DNA from: GCA-002701945 sp964442015
GTDB lineage: Bacteria > Fidelibacterota > Marinisomatia > Marinisomatales > TCS55
Direction: 5' to 3'
Length of the DNA: 10,441 nt
Assembly: GCA_964442015.1 (NCBI GenBank)
Contig: CAYTYA010000061.1
Coordinates: forward strand, 1 to 10,441
Shown one piece after another: positions 1 through 6,176 of this stretch (within the stretch, counting starts at the first letter, position 1; the number at the start of each line of letters is the position of its first letter). The notes beneath the pieces were generated by a model, which made no database searches, was not told the DNA's origin, and saw nothing but the letters and a program-made list of their open reading frames with translations. The translations under genes and the position numbers were made by a program.

Positions 1-903
1 GGAGTAAGTGTAATGGGGCTAGGCGCTTCTTCTCTTTCATCTTGTAATTCTGGTAATACCCCATTATTTAAAATTTCACTAGCCGAGTGGTCATTAAATA
101 AAGGGATACGAGCTGGTGAAACCGATCATCTTGATTTCGCAAAAATTGCCAAGAGAAATTTTGGTATTGATGCAATAGAATATGTTAATCAATTATTTAC
201 AGATAAAAGTGGCGGAAGCAGTAATTATATAAAGGAAATGAAAAATATTGCAGATGGTGAAGGCGTAAAAAGCTTATTAATTATGTGTGATGGTGAAGGG
301 TTTTTAGGGGACCCCAGCGACGTAGAGAGAAGCAAGGCGGTTGAAAATCATTATAGGTGGGTTGATGCCGCAAAATATCTTGGGTGTCATTCCATCAGGG
401 TTAATGCCCAAAGTAAAGGTGAATATGATGAACAGATGAAGCTTGCCGCTGATGGATTAAGCAGCCTTACTGAATATGGAGCGAAACATAACATTAATAT
501 TATTGTAGAAAACCATGGTGGTCTTTCAAGTAATGGAAAGTGGCTTTCCGGAGTAATGGATATGGTTAATCATCCTCATTGTGGCACACTACCAGATTTT
601 GGAAATTTTTATTTAGGTACATGGGATGATAAAGGTAAAGACTGGTACGATAGGTATGTAGGGGTGCAAGAGCTAATGCCATACGCAAAAGCAGTCAGTG
701 CAAAAAGCCATGAGTTTAATGATGATGGGAACGAAAAAGAGACTGACTATTATAAAATGATGAAAATTGTTCTTGATGCTGGATACCGAGGCTACGTTGG
801 AATTGAATATGAAGGAGCTGAACTAAGTGAAGTGGATGGCATTAGTGCTACGAAAAATTTATTAGAAGAGGTTAGAGATAAACTAAGTGCAGATTATAAT
901 TAG
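1..903 (+). CDS. Exported sugar phosphate isomerase/epimerase-like TIM-barrel lipoprotein (5' partial)
   Basis: Xylose-isomerase-like TIM-barrel protein (AP endonuclease 2 / sugar phosphate isomerase-epimerase family), which usually isomerises or epimerises sugars with a divalent metal. Numbering from the first ATG (13), likely metal ligands are E166 in VENHGG, D195 in PDFGN, H233 in KSHEF and E265 in GIEYEG, in the order and spacing usual for the fold. The segment around residues 105-131 (ERSKAVENHYRWVDAAKYLG) is also typical. The frame is open upstream of that ATG to base 1 (codons GVSV), and the start reads GVSVMGLGASSLSSC. This is the hydrophobic end of a signal peptide closing in a lipobox, with Cys codon 43-45. 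The ATG at 13 is therefore probably internal and the real N-terminus, perhaps a twin-arginine signal, lies outside the window. Family members with Tat lipoprotein signals are common in Bacteroidota-like genomes. The substrate cannot be told. It is separated from the next gene by 112 bases and is probably not in that operon. Confidence 0.85.
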   Translation, partial: GVSVMGLGASSLSSCNSGNTPLFKISLAEWSLNKGIRAGETDHLDFAKIAKRNFGIDAIEYVNQLFTDKSGGSSNYIKEMKNIADGEGVKSLLIMCDGEGFLGDPSDVERSKAVENHYRWVDAAKYLGCHSIRVNAQSKGEYDEQMKLAADGLSSLTEYGAKHNINIIVENHGGLSSNGKWLSGVMDMVNHPHCGTLPDFGNFYLGTWDDKGKDWYDRYVGVQELMPYAKAVSAKSHEFNDDGNEKETDYYKMMKIVLDAGYRGYVGIEYEGAELSEVDGISATKNLLEEVRDKLSADYN

Positions 904-905
904 TA

Positions 906-940
906 CAGAGCTATAATAAAGAACAGCTGGCTCTGCTGTT
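906..940 (+). other. Two competing inverted repeats after the isomerase gene
   Basis: AACAGC (922-927) is perfectly complementary to GCTGTT (935-940) with a seven-base loop. CAGAGC (906-911) is perfectly complementary to GCTCTG (930-935). The two stems share bases, so only one can form at a time. There is no T-run directly after either stem, so this is not a classical intrinsic terminator. It could still stabilise the 3' end of the isomerase mRNA or act as a weak transcription end. Six-base stems can also arise by chance. Confidence 0.3.
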
Positions 941-981
941 GTAAATTTTCATACTCCAATACAAACATAAAATAACTTATG

Positions 982-1010
982 TTGACTTTATATTTTTTTT
1001 TAAGTTAACA
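982..1010 (+). promoter_or_regulatory. Weak candidate promoter for the TPR/UnbV operon
   Basis: TTGACT (982-987) matches five of six bases of the sigma-70 -35 consensus. At 17 bases spacing lies TTAACA (1005-1010), a poor -10. Nine T residues (993-1001) fill the spacer. The ATG at 1016 would leave a nearly leaderless transcript. The region is the only gap of more than 35 bases before the seven-gene block, so a promoter is expected somewhere between 904 and 1015. This exact assignment is tentative, since lineages of this kind may use a different primary-sigma consensus. Confidence 0.25.
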
Positions 1011-1015
1011 AAACA

Positions 1016-2203
1016 ATGATAAAAAAATCTTTTTATACACTGTCCCTATCAATATTAATATTTGTTTCATGTGCAAGCGACAATCTGTCTGATCCCGTAG
1101 CTGCCAGATTAATTTTCCAAGCAGAATCTGCATTTAGAAGCGGTTATTATAACGCCGCTCTTTCTATAGCTGATAGCGCTATATCTCGCAGTCCAGATAC
1201 GCCAGACATACATTTTCTTAGAGGTAGGGTTTTAACTAAACTGTCACGATTTGTTGAAGCTGAAAACGCCTATCGTGAGGTAATATCATTAGATGGTAAA
1301 TACCAAGGGGCTTGGTTTAATATGGGGACGAACTACTTAAGACAAAATAAAACTCCACAAGCTATATATAGTTATAATAATGAAATGAAAACACACCCCT
1401 CCGCTCAAACAATGGTGCAAATAGGGAAGGCTTATTCTGATTTAGGAAAACCGGACAGCGCGTTGATTTCCTTTGAAAAAGCAATTCATATTAACAAAAT
1501 TTTTGCGCCGGCATATATGAGATTAAGCCACCTTAAAAAAGATGCTGGAGATATCAATGAAGCAATAGCTTATGCAAAAAAAGGTATGGATATAGATCCT
1601 GATAATATTGATTATAAATATTTTATGGGTTCTCTTTTACTTCTAAATGGAGAACCAAAATTGTCTATACCATTATTTAATGAAGTTGTTAATGATAAAC
1701 CTTGGCACTATTGGGCTCATCATAATTTGGGACAAGCTTTGTTTAGGGCTGGTAATAAAACGCAAAGTGAATATTATATAACAAAAGCTAAAGACCTCCA
1801 AAAAGGCATACAAGAAGTAGAAAATTGGCGCAATCTTGCCAATATGAATCCAGATCAATTTATGTTATGGATTAACCTGGGAAATTCATTAAACACTATG
1901 GGAAGAATAAATGAAGCTAGAGACGCTTTTTTAGTTGGGCTATCAATAAAACCAATGAACGTAGCTGTGCAAAACAATATAGCAAATTTAAGCCTGATGT
2001 TAGGAGACACTGTAGGTGCTATTATAAGATATCAAACTATTCTATCTCTAGATTCTACTATAATAGATGTTTGGCTAAACCTAGGGGTTGTTTATGCAAG
2101 TTCGGGTAGAATAAATGAAGCACGTAATTCTTGGGAAAAGGCTCTCAAATATGAACCTAAAAACAGTACAGTTATTGAATATTTGAAAACTATAAATGAA
2201 TAG
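1016..2203 (+). CDS. TPR-repeat lipoprotein (first paralog)
   Basis: A 395-residue lipoprotein made almost wholly of tetratricopeptide repeats. The signal peptide (residues 1-18, basic IKK then hydrophobic) ends in FVSC with lipidation Cys19, so it should be anchored to a membrane facing the periplasm or surface. About ten TPR units can be picked out: near 28-60, 63-96, 97-129, 130-162, 164-196, 198-230, 231-263, 282-314, 316-348 and 350-383. They show the usual G/A-Y...A and A...P spacing. A distinctive PWHYWAHHNLG segment (229-239) recurs in the second TPR protein of this operon. TPR arrays are protein-binding scaffolds, so a role in docking the neighbouring UnbV/VCBS proteins is an inference. 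It starts at ATG without a Shine-Dalgarno, in an A-rich leader. The stop codon abuts the next gene's ATG with no spacer, indicating translational coupling. No enzyme motif is visible. Confidence 0.9.
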   Translation: MIKKSFYTLSLSILIFVSCASDNLSDPVAARLIFQAESAFRSGYYNAALSIADSAISRSPDTPDIHFLRGRVLTKLSRFVEAENAYREVISLDGKYQGAWFNMGTNYLRQNKTPQAIYSYNNEMKTHPSAQTMVQIGKAYSDLGKPDSALISFEKAIHINKIFAPAYMRLSHLKKDAGDINEAIAYAKKGMDIDPDNIDYKYFMGSLLLLNGEPKLSIPLFNEVVNDKPWHYWAHHNLGQALFRAGNKTQSEYYITKAKDLQKGIQEVENWRNLANMNPDQFMLWINLGNSLNTMGRINEARDAFLVGLSIKPMNVAVQNNIANLSLMLGDTVGAIIRYQTILSLDSTIIDVWLNLGVVYASSGRINEARNSWEKALKYEPKNSTVIEYLKTINE

Positions 2204-3877
2204 ATGTTCAAATCTTTTTTTACAAAAATATTTCTCATAATTGCATTATTATTTTCTTGCGAAAAACCCTTAACGCATTCTAGCAAAAAACCTCCTCTGA
2301 GCTTTACAGATGTTTCTGAAAATGCTGGTCTAGCAGGTTTTAAACATATTTCTGGAGCAATTGGGGATAAATGGTTTCCAGAATCTATGGGCTCTGGATG
2401 TGGGTTTATCGATTATAACTCTGATGGTTGGGTTGATATTCTTCTAGTTAGCGGAGGTAGTTGGACAAGCAAATCGACCCCTCCCTCCCCTTCATTATTT
2501 TTATATGAAAACAACAAAGATGGGACATTTAAAAATGTGACAAATGAAAGTGGGCTTGGTGAAATATATACTTATGGTTTTGGGGTTTGTGTTGCAGATT
2601 ATGACAATGATGATGATGATGATTTTTTCTTTACAACAATATGGAACAACTATCTGTTTAGGAATGATGGCGGGTTTTTTATCAATGCAAGCGATGGTAG
2701 TGGGTTGGAAAACGATTCTCTTTGGAGTACAACATCGATTTTTTTTGATGCAAACAAGGATGGCTTTCTTGACTTATTTGTAGGAAGCTATGTTGACTGG
2801 AGTCCGAAGAATGATATTTGGTGTACGTTAGATGGTAGCACAAAAAACTACTGCACTCCAGAACTATACAGTGGTGTGGCCAGTAGATTTTATCAAAACA
2901 ATGGGGACGGGACGTTTAGTAATAAAACTGAAGATGCTGGTTTCCTTCCCTCGCCGGGTAAAATGTTGGGAGCGGCCGAATTAGATTTTAATGATGATGG
3001 TTGGCCAGATTTAGCTATCGCTAGTGATACACAAAGAGATCTTTTATACCAAAACAATGGGGATGGGACGTTTGATGAAATTGGAGCTATAAGCGGGGTT
3101 GCATATGATGAAAATGGTAGGGCAAGAGCTGGAATGGGGATTGATGTGGGTGTAATTGATAAATCTGGAAAGGAAACAATCTTTGTTGGAAACTTTTCCA
3201 AAGAAATGATAAGCGTTTTTAGACATTCTAATGGACAGTTTTTTGAAGATATATCTGCTATATCAAAAGTTGGAAGACCAAGTCTTATGACTCTAACATT
3301 TGGGTTGTTTCTTTTAGATGTAGATCTTGATGGGGATTTAGATTTATATACTGCAAATGGCCATGTTCAAATAGGGATAGAAGACACGCAAGATGGTATT
3401 TTTTATCGAGAACCTAGCCACTTGTTTCTTAATGATGGAAATGGGGTTTTTAGCGATATTGTTCCTTTAATTGGGGGGCCTCTTTCTAAACCAATTGTTG
3501 GCAGAGGAGCTGCATATGCAGATTATGATAATAACGGAACATTAGATATTTTAGTAACTGAAAACAATGGCCCTGTTCATCTTATAAGAAATAATAATCT
3601 CAACAATTATTTGAGAGTAAAAATTAAATCAATAAACAGTAATCGAGATGGAATCGGTGCAAAGCTAATTGCAATAACTAAAGATAATCGAATGATTAGA
3701 AAAGTTAAGACAGGATCCAGTTTTATGTCACACTCTGAAACAACTATAACTTTTGGTCTCGGAAAGAATCAAATGGTTGATAGCTTATATGTATATTGGC
3801 CAAATAATAAAGTAGATATATTTCTTGATATTCAATCTTCTCAAGAAATACTAATAGTTGAGGAAAAAACAAATTAA
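2204..3877 (+). CDS. FG-GAP/VCBS repeat lipoprotein with C-terminal ASPIC/UnbV domain (CRTAC1-like)
   Basis: A 557-residue lipoprotein of the ASPIC/UnbV (CRTAC1-like) family. The signal peptide ends in LFSC (Cys19). Six calcium-loop-type FG-GAP/VCBS motifs of pattern DxDxDGxxD lie at 70-78, 132-140, 182-190, 261-269, 372-380 and 440-448, predicting an integrin-like beta-propeller. The second loop has Asp137 where Gly is usual and is encoded by a (GAT)5 run. The ASPIC/UnbV domain covers about 469-553, with SNRDGIGAK, GSSFMSHSE and TFGLG followed by VDSLYVYWPNN. Cys207 and Cys217 could form a disulfide. The family is generally a secreted calcium-binding or adhesion-like beta-propeller with no established enzymatic role. 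It starts directly after the upstream TPR stop, and its last 20 bases overlap the next TPR gene. Its position between two TPR lipoproteins suggests a physical partnership, which is inferred. Confidence 0.92.
   Translation: MFKSFFTKIFLIIALLFSCEKPLTHSSKKPPLSFTDVSENAGLAGFKHISGAIGDKWFPESMGSGCGFIDYNSDGWVDILLVSGGSWTSKSTPPSPSLFLYENNKDGTFKNVTNESGLGEIYTYGFGVCVADYDNDDDDDFFFTTIWNNYLFRNDGGFFINASDGSGLENDSLWSTTSIFFDANKDGFLDLFVGSYVDWSPKNDIWCTLDGSTKNYCTPELYSGVASRFYQNNGDGTFSNKTEDAGFLPSPGKMLGAAELDFNDDGWPDLAIASDTQRDLLYQNNGDGTFDEIGAISGVAYDENGRARAGMGIDVGVIDKSGKETIFVGNFSKEMISVFRHSNGQFFEDISAISKVGRPSLMTLTFGLFLLDVDLDGDLDLYTANGHVQIGIEDTQDGIFYREPSHLFLNDGNGVFSDIVPLIGGPLSKPIVGRGAAYADYDNNGTLDILVTENNGPVHLIRNNNLNNYLRVKIKSINSNRDGIGAKLIAITKDNRMIRKVKTGSSFMSHSETTITFGLGKNQMVDSLYVYWPNNKVDIFLDIQSSQEILIVEEKTN
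2609..2623 (+). repeat. (GAT)5 trinucleotide run inside the UnbV gene
   Basis: Five GAT codons in a row encode Asp136-Asp140 within the second VCBS calcium loop. Gain or loss of a unit would stay in frame but change the length and spacing of the Asp ligands. Confidence 0.8.
2894..3073 (+). repeat. Pair of 24-base direct repeats (2894-2917 and 3050-3073)
   Basis: The two copies, reading CAAAACAATGGGGA followed by C or T and then GGGACGTTT, differ at a single base. Both encode QNNGDGTF at the ends of two consecutive propeller blades. Their starts lie 156 bases (52 codons) apart, so recombination between them would remove exactly one blade-sized unit in frame. They most likely reflect blade duplication within the gene. 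Confidence 0.75.
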
Positions 3878-5081
3878 TTATTCAATAAAAACTGTGTTGG
3901 CGTTATCGCTTTTATTCTCATGTTCCAAAGATGAAAAGAAGCTTGTTCATAACCCCAATAAAAGAAACCCGATGGTAAATTATTTTTTAATGCAGGGAAA
4001 CCAGTTTTTAAAAAAACATGATTTTGAAAGAGCTTTAACTTTAGCTGATAGTGCAGAATCATATGATATAAACAAAGATGATGTGTATTTTTTTAAAGGA
4101 AGGGTTTTTTCAGAGCTTGGAAGATTTGCTAAAGCCGATAAAGCGTATAAGAACACAATCAATATAAACCCTAATTATATTGGTGCTTGGAACAACTTGG
4201 GTAACAATGCTTTTAGGCAACAAAATTTTAGCCAAGCGGTCGAATACTATAAAAAAGAATTAACTCAAAATAAAACAAGCATCCCATTCAGGGCATTGGG
4301 TAGAGCATATGTAGAGCTTGGGAAAACAGATAGTGCAAGAATTTGTTTTCAACATTCAATAGAACTTAATAATAACTATGCATCTGCTTATTTAAATCTA
4401 GCACAGTTAGAAGAAGATGAGGGCAATTTAAACAAAGCCCTGCAGCTTGCAAGTAGAGCCTATGCTTTGGAGCCAAATAATGTAGAATATCAGTATGTGT
4501 ATAGTACTGTTCTTGTGCAAATGGATCGGGGTAAAGAAGCAATATATAGTCTTAGAGAAATAATAAAAAAATGGCCTTGGCATCATGGTGCGCATTATAA
4601 CCTTGGAAGGGCCCTGGTTCAATCTGGGCAAAAAATAGAGGGTCAAAAATATTTAGATAAAGCAGAGAGCGTACGCGCAGCGCAAGCAAAGATAGATCAC
4701 CTCGAAAATACAATAAGAGCCCTACCAGATGATCCTTATTCCTATGCTGCTCTAGCATTTGCTCTTAGAAAAGTAGGGCGGTTTAATGATTCTATGCATT
4801 CGTATAAAGTTGCATTATTTCTTGATCCAGATAATTATGATATATGGAACAATGTGGCAAACCTATATTTATTACAAAAGGATACTTCCAAAGCATTAAA
4901 CACTTATAATTATATTGTTGAAAAAAACCCTGAATTAATAGATACATGGTTAAACATGGGGGTTGTGTATGCGTTATCCAATCAAAAAGATGCTGCAATA
5001 TATGCATGGGAGCGCGTTCTAGGGTATCAGCCAAATAATATTTCTGCAATTAAATATTTAAATAAAATTAAAAATAATTAA
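3858..5081 (+). CDS. TPR-repeat lipoprotein (second paralog)
   Basis: A 407-residue TPR lipoprotein, paralogous to the gene at 1016. The chosen start is TTG at 3858, overlapping the UnbV gene by 20 bases. It gives a proper signal peptide: basic RKK, a hydrophobic stretch, then LFSC with Cys22. A GTG at 3894 would remove the basic region, so TTG fits better. TPR units run from about residue 40 to 400. Equivalent landmarks show the duplication: GRVFSELGRFAKADKAY (81-97) against GRVLTKLSRFVEAENAY, PWHHGAHYNLGRAL (240-253) against PWHYWAHHNLGQAL, and WLNMGVVYALS (364-374) against WLNLGVVYASS. As with its paralog, a scaffold or docking role at the envelope is likely and the partner is unknown. A 17-base gap leads to the next lipoprotein gene. 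Confidence 0.9.
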   Translation: MRKKQINYSIKTVLALSLLFSCSKDEKKLVHNPNKRNPMVNYFLMQGNQFLKKHDFERALTLADSAESYDINKDDVYFFKGRVFSELGRFAKADKAYKNTININPNYIGAWNNLGNNAFRQQNFSQAVEYYKKELTQNKTSIPFRALGRAYVELGKTDSARICFQHSIELNNNYASAYLNLAQLEEDEGNLNKALQLASRAYALEPNNVEYQYVYSTVLVQMDRGKEAIYSLREIIKKWPWHHGAHYNLGRALVQSGQKIEGQKYLDKAESVRAAQAKIDHLENTIRALPDDPYSYAALAFALRKVGRFNDSMHSYKVALFLDPDNYDIWNNVANLYLLQKDTSKALNTYNYIVEKNPELIDTWLNMGVVYALSNQKDAAIYAWERVLGYQPNNISAIKYLNKIKNN

Positions 5082-5098
5082 ATTTTTGATTCTGATTT

Positions 5099-6154
5099 AT
5101 GTGGAAGAAAAAAATCTGCTTATTCGCGATCACGCTTATTATAGCACTTTCTTGTGAAAAAAATAATGTCGTGTCAGGAAATTTTTCATTTCTTGTAACT
5201 GGGAATGTGCAGGGTGAGTTATATCCAAAAAAGATGCGTAGGGGGAGTTTAGGTGGCCTAGCCAGGCGGTCTACTTATATAAATAAAGTAAAAAAAGATA
5301 TGAATCCAATAATTCTCGATGCGGGAAATTTATTTGCTGAAAACACTAATGGTGCTGCATTAATTAATAGTTATAATAAAATCGGTTATGATGCATTCAA
5401 CGTTGGGATAGATGATCTATCTATTAAAGATAGGATAAAAAAAATGGAAAAGCTCGCTGACTTTCCATTTATCTCCGCAAATATAATAGATAAAAAATCT
5501 GGAAAGCTCGCATTTAAGCCATACATGATTATTAAAAGAAACAGGTTCAAGATTGGAATAATCGGCCTGTCTAATAATAGAAATCTTAATACTGATTATA
5601 CAATTACTGATCCTGTTGTGGCTGGTCAAAAGATCTTAAAAACTCTCGCAAAAAAAACTAGATATCAGGTTGTAATGTTCAATGGAACATTTGATCAAAG
5701 CATACAATTAAAAAAAGGGATCGCAGAAGCAGATTTTATATTTGTTAGCGGGCACAAACAGATACCAAGAAAAACAAAAGTCCACGATGGTGGAGCTTTT
5801 ACATACAGCGTGGGTGAATATGGACAATCAATTGTATCAACTACAATCAACATAGGCCATGTTGATTCATCTTTAAAAGATATAAGTATGCTTCTTGAGC
5901 GTGAAAAATTTATTGATGAGACGCTAGACCTTCTTCATGGTGGTTCTACAATAAGTTTAGAAAAAATGTATTCAGGGAATTACGATATGACGCAACGTAT
6001 TAAACGAATTAAACTAGAACTACAATCGGCTAGAGAAGAACTAGAAAAAACTGTTAACTCCGTTGAATTTGATTTCATCCCTTTATCAGATTCTATAAAA
6101 GATGACGAAACAATTAATTCAATTATAAATGAGGTGAATGTTGAGCTTAACTAG
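5099..6154 (+). CDS. 5'-nucleotidase/UshA-like lipoprotein with degenerate metallophosphatase site (probable pseudoenzyme)
   Basis: A 351-residue lipoprotein (signal to residue 18, ALSC, Cys19) resembling the N-terminal calcineurin-like metallophosphatase domain of UshA/5'-nucleotidases. The fold landmarks are kept in order: TGNVQGEL (34-41), GGLARRSTYI (52-61), ILDAGNLF (72-79), FPFISANIIDKKSGK (122-136), KIGIIGL (151-157) and FVSGHK (215-220). The metal ligands are not. The first D-x-H is N36-V-Q38. The GD aspartate is Asn77. The GNHE motif reads GIDD (103-106). The later SH is N195-G196. In GHxH only His219 remains and Gln221 replaces the second His. Catalysis therefore looks lost, and a binding or structural role is more likely. 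Residues 297-351 form a charged helix, possibly coiled coil, then FDFIPLSDSIKDDETINSI. I recall a similar tail joining this domain to multihaem cytochrome domains in other bacteria, but there is no CxxCH here. The C-terminal nucleotidase substrate-binding domain is also absent. Confidence 0.8.
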   Translation: MWKKKICLFAITLIIALSCEKNNVVSGNFSFLVTGNVQGELYPKKMRRGSLGGLARRSTYINKVKKDMNPIILDAGNLFAENTNGAALINSYNKIGYDAFNVGIDDLSIKDRIKKMEKLADFPFISANIIDKKSGKLAFKPYMIIKRNRFKIGIIGLSNNRNLNTDYTITDPVVAGQKILKTLAKKTRYQVVMFNGTFDQSIQLKKGIAEADFIFVSGHKQIPRKTKVHDGGAFTYSVGEYGQSIVSTTINIGHVDSSLKDISMLLEREKFIDETLDLLHGGSTISLEKMYSGNYDMTQRIKRIKLELQSAREELEKTVNSVEFDFIPLSDSIKDDETINSIINEVNVELN

Positions 6155-6176
6155 TAAATTATTTCCATATGGTTCT

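Noticed and set aside
2544..2783. Plus-strand frame with a Met run inside the first UnbV gene
   Set aside because: The Met run is the (GAT)5 repeat read out of frame, and the UnbV frame is clearly the coding one.
2893..3201. Minus-strand open frame of 102 codons opposite the first UnbV gene
   Set aside because: It lies wholly inside a well-supported gene, has no family resemblance, and is explained by the repetitive Gly/Asp-rich coding of the sense strand.
5070..5098. A/T hairpin between the second TPR gene and the nucleotidase-like gene
   Set aside because: The complementarity is A/T only and expected by chance in such A+T-rich DNA. The genes are co-directional and close, so termination is unlikely.
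5099..6154. Annotation as an active 5'-nucleotidase
   Set aside because: Most metal-binding motifs are substituted and the C-terminal substrate-binding domain is absent.
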